Positions 43,432-54,735 of a DNA stretch of 64,000 bases are shown here, piece by piece. The notes beneath the pieces are model-generated. The model ran no database searches. It was not told the DNA's origin and was given only the letters and a program-made list of their open reading frames with translations. The stretch is from assembly GCA_014925825.1 (NCBI GenBank), contig JACGCK010000012.1:124001-188000 (forward strand). Reading direction: 5' to 3'. How positions within the stretch are numbered: the first letter of the stretch is position 1; the number at the start of each line of letters is the position of its first letter. This DNA comes from Pholiota molesta (taxonomy: Eukaryota; Basidiomycota; Agaricomycetes; Agaricales; Strophariaceae). The position numbers and the translations under genes are program-made.

Positions 43432-44468
43432 TTGTCAGGACGATATTCATATTCATTTCTACCCAAAATCGAGGCCCAGAAATCTGAGTCTGGTCACGTC
43501 GAAATCGCAATTTCACCCTCTGAACCACATGTAATCTCTTCCTCTCTGATGGTTGTCGACAAATTCGCCGATGATTTCAGTCCGTTCAACAAAGCGGTGG
43601 AAGAACATATCAAACCCATGTCAATACGAGCCACTGCTGCAGCAGTCATCACCATCGCTTTCAGTGTAGGGGCTGCAATATTGGCCGCAGTCCACTGACG
43701 TGATTTTTTTTTGCTGCATAGCAATATCCATAGGAATTATTTGCAATGGCTTTGCCACATTTGTCTATGGATCCGGTTCCCTTGCGGCTTATATGCCTAT
43801 CACCTCTCCAAATTCTGTTCCGGCGGATGGCGTTCTAGTCGGCGACCGGGATCTCACAATCCTTCAAGGTCCTGAAAGTACAATTGCCGGCATTACAAGG
43901 GGAAGATATACCTTGTCGTACCCAGGCGAGCCTAATCACCATCGCGTAGGACTTGTTTCCATGGCTCTTGCCTTTCAGGCATTCTCTCAACTCATTCTTA
44001 TGCCGGTAGCGACCTTGGAGGGACTTGGGAGGGACAGATCATTTTTCTAGTCACCTTCGCTATTTCATGGATCTACAACGCACATCTAGCATCAATTGAC
44101 AGAGAAGATTTGCAATCAGAGGTGCTAATGGACGTTCTTGGCAGACCTGAATTGAAACCTCTAAAAGTGATTTTTGAAAAGTGGAACAGTGCGGTGGCTG
44201 CTTCAGCCTTTTGTCTTCGACCCATTAACGTTGACGCCTACCTCTCTGAATTGATTCCAACCGTACGCCAATCTGGGACTTCTGGAGGAAGTGCATGGCG
44301 AAAGCTATCAACACCGGTAAGGCCGGTGCAGATCCACTAGAGACCCTTCAGACCATGGAAAAGAGAAGGATTCAGACTACCTTAAATTCACAGAAGATGA
44401 AAAACGTCTCTGAAAGATCTTTTGGACAACGCAAGCATTGGTTACCATTGGTATTATACGAAATTTAG
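43432..44468 (+). CDS. Agaricomycete multi-span membrane protein, 5' end unclear, frame broken
   Basis: Coding signal starts near 43432 with no convincing ATG, so a short upstream exon is missing from the model or the gene is 5'-truncated. Visible parts in order: a cytosolic segment VVDKFADDFSPFNKAVEEHIK, a hydrophobic helix VITIAFSVGAAILAAV, a second span ISIGIICNGFATFVYGSG, an extracellular-like loop with GDRDLTILQG, a span near LVSMALAFQAFSQLILMP, and QIIFLVTFAISWIYNAHLASID. A soluble tail follows (CMAKAINTGKAGADP and so on), ending at 44466-44468. Frames change near 43697 (short intron or indel), at GGG 44031-44033 and at 44263; the last two are repaired by one G each. I recall related multigene proteins in mushrooms but know no function. 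Confidence 0.6.
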
Positions 44469-44671
44469 GAGTCCAGACACGAGTGCTTCTCTGGCCAGCC
44501 GTGCGCGATGAGGACATGTAGTGTCTTCCAACCATCATTTGTATAGTTTACTTATCCATTGGCACATGTTCTTGCTTCAATCGTCCATCTGAGAGCCGAA
44601 TGCTCAGTGCTAAACTTGAGGTATGATATAATTGATAAATTTTGAATCTCACATAAGTTGAGATAACATTA
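44469..44671. other. Tail-to-tail intergenic region
   Basis: About 203 bases between the membrane-protein stop and the PNKP stop. Nothing is recognised beyond expected 3' ends. Confidence 0.4.
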
Positions 44672-46589
44672 TTATTTGCCACTGATTTGAAGCCACATTG
44701 ACCAATGTTTCTTTTCTTCTTCTGTCCCTTCGAAGACCCAATTGACTTTCTTGATCTCGGAAAAGCCTTCAGATAGCTGTGGCTCTTCGTAGTTATCCCG
44801 AAATCCCGTGAACGCCATGTAAGGTAGCAAAGATCGTTCGAGCTATTTCAACGAAATGTTTGAGGAGTTCCATTACCTGATAATAGATTACGAACCTCTT
44901 TCGGAGCCGACGAGGGAGGCATATTGAATGCTCTATAGAGGTTATTATGCCAAGCAAGTTCGATAGAGCCGTCGAATAGAAAACATCTGATATAAAATAT
45001 ATCAGCCCTCAGATCGAATGACACACAGGCAACAAACACGGTCTTACCTGGCTGGTATATTATTCGCCTTGCATATATCCAAATAAAGTTTGCGTGTTGC
45101 AGCGTTACGATTTGTATTATCTGCGAACTTATTAGCCTCAAAAAGTGGTTAGTTATACTTCTTATTTTACCAATGACACAGCTTTGTCCTGCCTTCATGG
45201 CTTCTTGCAGTGCTTTGACACATTTCTCGCGGGTTTTGAGCGTATCTTGATTTATGTGCAGATATTGGGCCGGCTGGAAATATCGACGATAAAAGGTAGA
45301 CTTCCCCATGCACGGGTACCCAACAAAGAGCACGACTTCTTGCGTGGGCGTTGTAGGTAAGATTGGGGATGAGGTTGGTGTCACATGTGGCACTAAATTA
45401 ATTTATTAGATAAATGCAGCACGTCGCCAGTGGGACATACAAGTTGGATATTCAGATGCTCGAAAACCTGGCATGGCGTAGTTTGTGTGTGATGGTAATT
45501 GAAGAAAATATTCCTACCACCAAGAATTAGCCTCTTCGGTATCAACTCAAGTACATGATGATCTACCTCGGGGGTTAGAAAAGGGATCTCTACGTTTTCT
45601 GCCCATTTGCGATCGGTGCTTGAAAAGTCTCCTTTACCCTTTGTATATTGACGACCTGCTGCATCACCAACGAAGAATGAGGCGGATTTATCTATGAAAA
45701 ATAACAATGAATAATTATCGTCAAGTTAGAGGGAGTTTCCTACCTATTGTTACACCTTCTTCCTGGAATATCCTTTCTATTTCATACCACATTCCGGGCA
45801 TTGGCTTCCGAAACTTATCCTTTTGAGTTGCTGCCATTAGCCGGAACGGGACGTCCTTGAGCTTCAATAGAAAGAAAACACACAAAATATCAACAATTGA
45901 AATTTGAACGAACAAAGTAAGGGACTTACTGCTTGGCCGATAAGAGGGATCTTATCCTTCCATGTCTTAATTGCAGCAGGCTGGAGTGCTTGATTGGATA
46001 TTATAATAATTGCATAACTAGAAACAATAAGATATTCACTGCTTGGAATAAAAGGAAGTGGCTTCACGCACCCAGTGCTATGCAACTCTTTAAGTTTCTC
46101 CGGAACACAAGACCTCCACCACTCAAATGTTGGTGGCGTTGTATTTGATTTCTTAGATGGAAATGACGATTTAACGATGGTCCGTCCAAGTCAAGCGCAG
46201 CTACTTTCGCAGAAGCTTTAGGTTGGAGGTTGACGCCGTACAGACATGAACCAGTTGGGCCTAAGGGTTTTAGCCATTGGAAGGGGCCGTCAGGTTCCTT
46301 ATCTTTCTTTTCTTGAGGCTTGGCAAAAAATGGGTGAACTACATGGTTTATTTCAGTTAAGAGATTTTACGAAGGCCGTGGTTTCAATCACTTTTAGGCA
46401 CCTTTGTCTCTTGTTGAACGACCGCGTCGGTGTTGGTGTCAGGAGTCTTTCGCTTTTTCGATGGCCCTTGGACGAGATAGGTAAGACGTCGTTCTGAGCG
46501 ATAGCTTAGCATGAGTGGTGCTGACCTGCCTCTTGTGATGCAGGTTCTGAAGGTGAAGATCTGCTTTTCGAGCTTGTCGAGTTCAACAT
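44672..46589 (-). CDS. Polynucleotide 5'-kinase / 3'-phosphatase (PNKP), frame broken
   Basis: Bifunctional DNA-end-processing enzyme for strand-break repair. The start is taken at 46589 (MLNSTSSKSRSS); a KKRKTPD nuclear-type basic stretch follows. The phosphatase half has the HAD motif LDLDGTIVKS (visible after repair of one base near 46181), SNQAL, KPMPGMWYEIE and a SFFVGDAAGR block. The kinase half has a P-loop GYPCMGKSTFYRRYF, then NQDTLKTREKC, NTNRNAATRKLY and a C-terminal EGFSEIKKVNWVFEGTEEE. No FHA domain is present, as in fungal homologues. Introns near 45915-45845, 45750-45698, 45572-45520, 45445-45397, 45192-45123 and 45048-44987 fit GT..AG. A further break near 46372 and the last intron near 44875 remain approximate. 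Length is about 450-480 residues. Confidence 0.85.
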
Positions 46590-46925
46590 GATTGATTGAG
46601 GTAGCGATGACCTCAAGTTATGAGAATTGCTCTGAAGTGCTGAGTAGCGCAGCGGCAAAGAGCGCAATGTCAGGGTAAGGATAGACACTTTAATTATTGA
46701 ATCCGGGGAGTTCAACAGAGAGAGAAAATGGTCGACCTGGAAGAGTCAATTAAAGACGCGTTCCCGCGAGACGCGACCGTGGTTCAACGTTGGGAGAATT
46801 GATGGGAATCACATGATAACTCCCTATCTCCACGTCCGCGAGTCAGTTATTGGTAACAAGTCCTTGGTTATTGTACACTTGTAACTCAACGAAGGTCTTC
46901 TTGTATTCTAGTATTCAAGTACAAT
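46590..46925. other. Divergent intergenic region PNKP / JHD1
   Basis: 336 bases between the two starts. No distinct element or RNA gene is recognised. Confidence 0.4.
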
Positions 46926-49234
46926 ATGGCCAGGTCAACCAGGCGGCGGAACTCCCGACCTGCACGTCAGTCACCCCCGGCATCCCCCAAGTCGGGTGGC
47001 TCGCAGACTCCCGAAACCACAGAGTCCGCTCAACCTCATGGAGGAAACGACGAGAGCTGCCCGGCATGCACGCCCGAGACGCGAGACCGCATGAGCGGGT
47101 CGCGGAAAGAGAACTGGATTGAATGCGATAACTGCAGTACATGGTACCATTGGCGGTGTGCAGGGAACGATGAGAATATGGAGAACATCGCAAAATGGTG
47201 CGTAGGCGATCTATGATGTTCCAGAATGACATCACGCCTCCAATTTTTTTTCGCGTGGCTCGCTGCTTGGTTGGGCTCATCCAATTCATCCGCCACATTC
47301 AGGTACTGCGCGCCGTGCACACAAGCTGACCCCACCCGCATCATGACGCTCAAGGCCCCCGCCCGCAAGTCTGCCCGCAAGCGCACTCAGCGAGACTATG
47401 CCAACCTCAATTCCGGACTCGGCTCCGACCCTAATCGCTGGCAACGCATGATCGAATCGAAGGACATCAAGAAGGACCCTTTCAGGCGGATGCAAGGTTC
47501 CGAGCTCGAGTCCTGGCTGGAGGACGAGAATGCCTTGCGCGAACCTATTATTATCGAGCAACCGGAGGGTTTAGGCATGAAGATGCCACCCCGAGACCTA
47601 ACGGTCGAGCATGTCGCAGAGTATATTGGCGAAGATACACCCCTTGAGGTGATAGGTAAGTCACACCCCTTCATATTTAAGAATTTCTTTACCTACTCAC
47701 CTCTATGCAGATGTCGCATCTCAATCGACGTCTCCGGGGTGGAATTTGGGGAAATGGGCCGACTATATTGAACTCGACCCATCGAAACGCGACAAGATTT
47801 TGAATGTCATATCGTTAGAGATTTCTGGCACTGAACTCGCAGATATGATTTTGCCTCCGAAGATAGTCAGAGACTTGGATTGGGTCGAGAACTTCTGGCC
47901 GAGCACGAGAAGAGGAAAGAATAACGCTTACCCAAAAGTTCAATTATACTGTCTTATGGGTGTGGCCAATGCGTGGACAGTGCGTTAATGAACATAATCA
48001 ATGCTTCTCCTTATTAATTTGCGTTTAGGACTGGCACATCGACTTCGCGGGATCGTCGGTATACTACCATATACTTCACGGTTCTAAGGTGCGGAACATC
48101 GTCTCTTTCATATGAAAGATTCTCATTTGTTATTTCATAGATTTTTTATTTCATTCGACCGACCGCAGCTAATCTCGCCGCATACGAAAAATGGTCGGGC
48201 AGCGAAATACAGAATCAGACGTGGCTTGGGGATATGGTCGATGAAGTTTTCAAAGTTGAATTAGTAGAAGGAAACACTATGATTATCCCTACGGGTTGGA
48301 TTCACGCCGTCGTGCGTACACTTTTATTTCACTGCAGCATATATGCTAACCTTACAGCGATCACAGCATACACCAGTGGATACTCTCGTGTTTGGTGGTA
48401 ACTTCCTGCACTCATATGATGTCGCAACACGTACGTTCGCAATATTAGAGTCTAGAAAGGGTCGTACTGACTATAACCTCATCAGAGTTGCGGGTGCGGG
48501 AAATTGAAATCGCTACTCAAGTTCCCAAGAAATTCACATTCCCCATGTTTACCAAGTTTGTTATCTGATATACCTCATTTATGTATGAACCTGACATCTT
48601 TTGTAGACTATGTTGGTATGTTGGTGACAAGTACCTTCGAGATCTGAAGGCACCGTCGGGTGTCTCCTTCTCACCTCGAGTCTTGAACGGAATTCTAACC
48701 CTGTCCGACTTCCTCGTTTCGGAGGCGCGAATATTAGAAACAGGAACTGATCAAGCGAAAAAGGAGGCCAAGGAGCAAATTCCCAGCGACCGCGTTAAAG
48801 ATGCACCGGCCATGGCCAGAGAACTTCGCTGGAGAGCAAAGCAAGCCTTGGGATATTCCAGCGACGATGAGGGCCCTAGCAAGGGTTCGAAGAGTGTGGC
48901 GATAACAACAGCAGCTGGATCCAAGCGCAGACGGATGGAAGATGAGGACGAGGTGCCTCGTTTCCGCAACTTCAAACCTAAGCCATGGGATGCCGTTCTT
49001 ATGACGAAGGAAGACGAGCAAACAGCAAGTATTAGAATGCCGAATCCAGAAAACAAAGACGAGGACTGGACGAAAGCCTGGGTAGCGGGCCCTGAGCCAG
49101 CGACAGGGGCTGATGCGGTGGATGGGAGCGTGAAGAGCCGCCGGGAAGTGCTGATCAAGGTGCGGCGGACGGCGGGCGGGAAGATTGAGCGGCAGCGCAT
49201 AGAACGGACGGTGGAGGAGTGGAGTGTAGAGTAG
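46926..49234 (+). CDS. JHD1/KDM2-type JmjC histone demethylase with PHD finger
   Basis: Eight exons: 46926-47197, 47303-47655, 47711-47979, 48029-48088, 48141-48311, 48367-48430, 48486-48555, 48607-49234; phases agree, 628 residues. After a basic Ser/Pro-rich N-terminus a PHD finger ([32 protein letters not shown]) spans about residues 40-95. The JmjC domain contains the Fe(II)-binding pair in [18 protein letters not shown], the 2-oxoglutarate Lys in [11 protein letters not shown], and the distal His in [20 protein letters not shown]. Family members demethylate H3K36me1/2 in the nucleus. The C-terminal 200 residues are charged, with no CXXC or F-box visible. Absence of any frame break supports this model. 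Confidence 0.92.
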
Positions 49235-49321
49235 GAGGATTTGTTGTGTAGTATGTAGTCAAGACTGTTTATCGATCCGATCACACATGATTTGGGTAAC
49301 ACGCTTCCTCTTACTATTACC

Positions 49322-51410
49322 ATGTCCGTCGCGAATGAATCGCTCGCAAGCCGCAGACACGCCATAGCCCCCGACGCCAGCGTCACCCTCAGCTATCTCG
49401 GAGACGACGACGACGAACCCAACGACGAGCACCATCAGACGTCCGAACCGCCCCAGTACGAGGAATACGCACCCCCGCAACAGGCGTATGACCCCACCGC
49501 CAGCCTCGACTCCTTTGCTGCCCTCCACATCAGCGACCGTCCCCAAAATGCAGAGCCTATACCCCGTGCCCCCTCTGCCATGTCTTTGCGCTCTCTGCCC
49601 CCTAATCCAGCTGCCTACCGCAACCAGCCCAGGCATGCCATGACCCTCCCGCCGCCTCATGCCCAATTACATCCGCAATACACAGGTCCCTACTCGCCCG
49701 CGTCCATTCACAGCGAAGCCTCCTCTCAATCGCAATATTCATACAATGGGATGAATCCGATCGGTCAGAATCAACCTATTTACGACGAGTACAACCAACG
49801 ACCCTACGATCACCACCCGCAAAACCAAGGATTCCATTCCCCCGACATCTTCAGGTCTGCCACACCCCAATATCCTCCCCAACATGCACCATACCCTCAA
49901 CAACATCAATGGTCGCCTCCTCCTAATCAAAACGGGGGTTATAATACTCTCCATTTCGCCGCTTCAGATGTTCTCGGTATGGCACCTCCACCACCTCCGC
50001 AAGGTCCTGGTGGCCCCCACATGGGGCGACCCCTTGGCCCCCTATGCCTTCAGATCGCAGCGTGTACGCAGCTTCAATAGCATCTGGCCATTCAGGCAGC
50101 TCGGCGCAGGGCTCGTACCCGTCCCCTGTAGACCCCTACCAATCTCAAGATTTCGACTCGCGGCCCCCATACCAACGCGCAGGGACGTCTGCCTCACTTG
50201 CGCCATCATCCACCAAGAGCAAAGCTATAGATCTGAATTCGCCTCCGTTTACCAAAGAGTACATCGACCAATACAGACAGCGTATCAAAGCGGATCCAGA
50301 TCCAGAAGCACATTTCCTCTATGCCAAGTACCTTATCGACGCCGCGAAAAATATCCGCACCACACACAAAGACCAGCGCGCAGCGAAGAAGTACAGCGAA
50401 GTGCTCGTCACCGAGTCGCTCAAGGTTATTCGCCGGCTGGCAACGCAGGGCGAGGCCTACGCCGAGGCCCAGTTCTTCCTCGCTAACTGTTACGGCACTG
50501 GTGCGCTCGGGTTGCAGGTCGATCACGAGCGCGCGTACCACCTCTACCTCCAGGCCGCGAAGCAAAACCACGCCGCCGCGTCCTACCGCGTTGCTGTGTG
50601 CAACGAGATTGGCGCCGGCACGAAGAAGGAGCCCGCGCGCGCGGCCGCCTTCTACCGCAAGGCTGCCTCGCTAGGCGACACCCCCGGCATGTTCAAGCTC
50701 GGCATGGTCCTTCTGCACGGCACGCTTGAGCAGCAGCCGAATCAGCGGGAAGCCATCAACTGGCTGAAGCGCGCCGCGGAGCAGGCGGATGAGGAGAACC
50801 CGCATGCGCTGCACGAGCTCGCGCTCCTGTACGAGAACCCATCGGACACGCCGGTGCCGCACGATCCCGCGTATGCGAAGTCGCTGCTAACGCAGGCCGC
50901 CAGCTTGGGTATACGCCCTCACAGTACAAGCTCGGACAATGCTATGAGTATGGCTCGCTGACGTGCCCTGTTGAACCACGTCGGTCGATAGCATGGTACA
51001 CAAAGGCAGCGGAGAAGGGAGATTCTGAAGCGGAGCTCGCGCTGAGCGGATGGTATCTCACTGGTAGTGAAGGTGTTCTGAAGCAGAGTGATTCTGAAGC
51101 ATATCTGTGGGCCCGTCGCGCTGCCAATAAAGGGCTGAGCAAAGCGGAATATGCTGTGGGGTATTACGCGGAAGTCGGTATTGGGATCAAGCAGGATGTC
51201 GAGTTTGCAAAACGGTGGTATATGCGAGCGGCTGGTAGGTCTTTATCTTTTGTCGCCAATTCAAGCGTCATTGATTAACAACGTCGTCTAGCTCAAGGGA
51301 ACAAACGCGCTATGAATCGTTTGACTGAAATGAAACGCATGGGCGCTAAACGGGGTAATATCGCCCGTCCGACGCGGCAACAGGCAAAAGATGAATGCGT
51401 TATCGGTTGA
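49322..51410 (+). CDS. Chs4/Skt5-like Sel1-repeat protein, chitin synthase activator with CAAX end (frame broken twice)
   Basis: Exons 49322-51234 and 51292-51410, about 677 residues corrected. The N-terminal 300 residues are Pro/Gln/Tyr-rich and disordered. From about residue 310 Sel1-type alpha-helical repeats begin (EAYAEAQFFLANCYGTGALG, ERAYHLYLQAAKQNHAAASY, ARAAAFYRKAASLGDTPGMF, SEAYLWARRAANKGLSKAEY). The protein ends in CVIG, a CAAX prenylation box. In yeast the homologue Skt5/Chs4 activates chitin synthase III and is farnesylated, which anchors it at the bud neck; the same is inferred here. Frame breaks at CCCCC 50038-50042 and GGG 50907-50909 each need one base. The first separates the disordered part from the repeats, the second lies within a repeat (ASLGYTPSQYKLGQCYEYG). 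Confidence 0.88.
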
Positions 51411-51639
51411 TGCTCAGTGACTGCATTCATATTATTCCTTCAGATAGTATACTGTGCGTGGATTTTTTGTTCGTGAAGCATTTTCACAATTTCTATTTGG
51501 CGCTTTTGGTGTAAGGCTGTACACAATTCTTGTTTTCTGGAGTCTAATTTTTACATGTTCCTTTTTCTAATGATAGTTATAACGTTAATATAGGCATCTG
51601 TGCTGTCCTCAGTATGAAGCAGGGTCATAGTTTTGGTAG

Positions 51640-53203
51640 TCATTTCTCGCTCAACTCGGCAACACCTGGCAAGGTCTGTAGGAAGAGAATAAGTGACAAT
51701 GAAGTGTCAATTTTTGGAGATCTGCTTACCTTGCCCTCAAGCAACTCAAGACTGGCACCTCCACCAGTGCTGACATGGCTCAGTTTACGCTCATCTCCGA
51801 ATTTCGCTACAACGGTTGCAGTGTCACCACCTCCAATAATGACGGTAGCACCTTTTTGGACAGCCTCTTCTGTTGCCTGGAGTAGAGCCTTTGATCCTGC
51901 AGCAAATGCTGGGAACTCGAAGACACCAGGAGGACTGAAATTACCTGAATTAACCTCAAAGAGAATAAATTATGCTGCTAAAACTCACCCATTCCAGAGA
52001 ATAGTTCTCGACTCCAATACAGTTTGCTTGAAGAGCTCACGAGTCTCTGGACCAACATCGAGACCCATCCAGCCATCAGGAATGCCTTCTTTGTCATTTG
52101 CAATAGCAGTCTTCGCATCCTTGTCGAATTATCGGCAATTACATCGTCAACGGGGAATACGAGCTTGACGTTGTTTTTCTTGGCCTTTTCGACGAGGCTG
52201 GGGACTTGTTTAGAGCCTGGCTCATCGAATAGGGAGTTGCCGATCTGAGAAATGACGTAATGATGTTGTCATCGGTCCAAAGCGGACGAAACTTACTGAG
52301 ACGTTGTTGAGTGTCTTCTTGAAAGTGAAGGCCATACCACCACAAATTATGAGCGAGTTGACCTACACATGTAGGTTAGCATCAGGAGAGTCTAAAATTG
52401 AGAGGATATGTATGCACCTTGTCCAACATGTTATCAATCAATTGGATCTTATCAGAAACCTTTGCACCACCGAGAATGGCGAGGAAAGGACGCTCTGGGT
52501 TCTCGAGAGCCTTGGCAAAGTAATCCAGCTCCTTTTTCACAAGGAAGCCAGCGGCGCGCTGAGGCAGTTTCACGCCAACCATACTCGAATGAGCGCGATG
52601 AGCAGTTCCAAAGGCGTCGTTAACGTAGATATCGCCGAGCTTGGTGAGCTGCTCGCGGAATTCGGTGACCTTGGCAGGATCAGCCTTGACCTTGGAGCCG
52701 TCCTTGTTTTTGACGGATCCCTCCTCCTCGATGTGGAAGCGCAGATTCTCGAGTAGGATGACCGAACCTTCCGGGGCGTTGTTGACGGCTTCTTCGACTT
52801 GGGGACCAACGCAATCGTTTAAGAAGATGATCTTCCTTCCAAGGAGTGATTCAAGCTCTGAGGCGACGGGTTTTAGAGAGTATTTGTCGATGACTTTGCC
52901 ATCGGGACGGCCCAGGTGCGACATAAGGATAACAGATTTGGCTCCTGTCATAGCGATGTTGATGATAAAAGATCGCACAAAAGAGCAGCATTCATACCAT
53001 TTGCGAGTGCGTATTTAATCGTTGGGAGAGCAGCAACGATTCGCTATAGAGCGATTAGATTAGACCAAGGAGAAACAGGGACATCGCACAGCAGGATTGG
53101 TGATTTTGCCATCCTGGATGGGGACGTTGAAGTCGACGCGTATGAGGACACGCTTTTCGTTGAGGTTGAGGTCGGTGATGGAGAGCTTGTTTGAGAGGGA
53201 CAT
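51640..53203 (-). CDS. PGK1: Phosphoglycerate kinase (frame broken once)
   Basis: Glycolytic enzyme transferring phosphate from 1,3-bisphosphoglycerate to ADP. Exons on the minus strand: 53203-53090, 53043-52998, 52944-52418, 52362-52297, 52244-51989, 51934-51730, 51675-51640; 416 residues corrected, the family length. Substrate-binding [13 protein letters not shown] and MSHLGRPDG, the FLNDCVG and LLENLRFH blocks, and the C-terminal [12 protein letters not shown] and [13 protein letters not shown] are all intact. One base is missing near 52129-52132 (GAT AAT TC for GAT AAN TTC); repair gives [20 protein letters not shown] and the correct phase of the next intron. A TATAAATA box lies 39 bases upstream of the ATG. 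Confidence 0.96.
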
Positions 53204-53241
53204 GGTGAGATGAGAAACACTGCGATATGGATCATCGCCAA

Positions 53242-53249
53242 TATTTATA
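53242..53249 (-). promoter_or_regulatory. TATA box of the phosphoglycerate kinase gene
   Basis: TATAAATA on the minus strand, 39-46 bases before the PGK start codon, so the 5' UTR must be short if it is used. Fits the strong expression expected of glycolytic genes. Confidence 0.55.
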
Positions 53250-53482
53250 GTGGCGTACGTTCACTGATTTTCCTTTTCGGACACGCCGCGCACATCCTCT
53301 TTATCTCCACCACGCCGTCCATCCCAAGCCACACCCCACCCTCATCCTATTTTTTGCTGCTCATCGTGCCCAGGTTGTGCCCAGACGCCGCACTAACTAA
53401 CACGACCCCAACACTGAGGTTAGGGTCACATCTCCTAACAGCAGCCGAAGTATTCTTAGATTTGTCTTCTCAACCATCCACC

Positions 53483-54587
53483 ATGTCCATGTCCGACGAG
53501 ACGACCAACGCACTCGGTCTCGACTTCTCAGAATTGACCGTCAATGAACCAGAACCTCCTCGTTCCGAGAGCCTCCAGAGACCCCATCTGCAGTCCCAGA
53601 AGGCACAGAAGCTCCAACTTCAGCTGTCAAGAAGGAGAAAGGAAGGCCATATGTCAATCCAGAACGTGTCAAAACAGGTGGTGCTCAGAGGGTATGACGA
53701 AAGACTTGCAGTCCTCTATTTCCAGCGAAATGTTAACAGGCTCCTAGGATAAGTTGACCGATGAAGCTCTACAAGAAAGGATGGCCCGCATCCGCGAGCA
53801 GAATGAAAAAATCAAGCAAAGACGTCTCGTCAGTATCACCTATTTATTCTATCACATAGCGTCTCACCTTGTTGTTGTTAAAATAGGATGTTCAAGCTGA
53901 TGAAGATGCCTTCCGCAAAACGCAAGAGGTCGACCGTGCTAGACAAGCTCAAAATCGGAAGGTCCAATCAGAGGTCGACCGTGCGCGCGATCAGAATGCA
54001 AAGCGCAAGATGGACAAAGCCCCGAACCGTGAATGGGACTCCGGAAAACCTGCTGCAGGAGGAACTCGTCAACAAGCACATCGATCAGAACCCCAAGCTC
54101 AACGAGCTGACGTTCAACCGACTGAGTCTGAACTATGGCAACCAACACCTTCATCTGAGCCAACTCCGCCGCAACAACCTGTAACAGAAGAGGCCCCAGT
54201 CGATTGGGCTAATGCCGGTACCGGAAATGATAGTGGAAATGATTGGGCAAAACTGGTACCAACGATAGCGGAAATGATTGGGCAAACACTAGTACCAACG
54301 ATTCTTGGGCGGCCCTCATGAACAACCCTCCTCCTCTTCCTGAAATTTCAACAGATGCAGGCGAATTCAGCAATTGGTCCCATAACGAAACATCTTCTGG
54401 TAATCGAGGGAGAGGAAGAGGCAGGGGAAGGGGAAGAGGCGATCGCGGTGGCGGTGGCGGCGGTGATCGCGGTGGTAGAGGTCGCGGGGGTCGCGGGGGT
54501 CGAGGACGTGGGGGCAATCGTGAGTCTGCGCCTCGCTCATCTGCACATGAAGAAACCGAACACGTCGAGGTGCCAATGACTTGGTGA
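53483..54587 (+). CDS. RGG-box, probably RNA-binding protein (frame broken twice)
   Basis: Exons 53483-53691, 53748-53828, 53887-54587; 330 residues corrected. After an acidic N-terminus comes KGRPYVNPERVKTGGAQRDKL, then a long Arg/Gln/Glu-rich helix (residues about 75-150, QERMARIREQNEKIKQRRLD). A Pro/Gln stretch and a repeated (S/T)xNDSGNDWA unit near residues 230-260 follow, then an Arg-Gly domain of about 45 residues (GRGRGRGRGDRGGGGGGDRG) and a short acidic end. RGG boxes bind RNA and are methylated by PRMT1-type enzymes. I do not recognise a named family, though the helical part looks conserved among basidiomycetes from memory. One base is missing at CC 53575-53576 (restores SLPETPSAVPEGTEAP) and one A at AAAA 54249-54252. 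The start diverges from PGK across 279 bases. Confidence 0.75.
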
Positions 54588-54735
54588 TTTCAACGACTTT
54601 CAATATTATTATACCCATCCACCATTTCGCATGATAAGCGACATGATCTGCACATTGCCAACATAATATGGATCCGGAATCGATTGCTTCATCTACGATG
54701 GATCCAAAAGTTACTACATATACAATTTAAACAGA

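Noticed and set aside
54400..54530. GC-rich satellite or minisatellite
   Set aside because: The G-rich repeat encodes the RGG box in frame, so it is protein low complexity rather than an independent DNA repeat.
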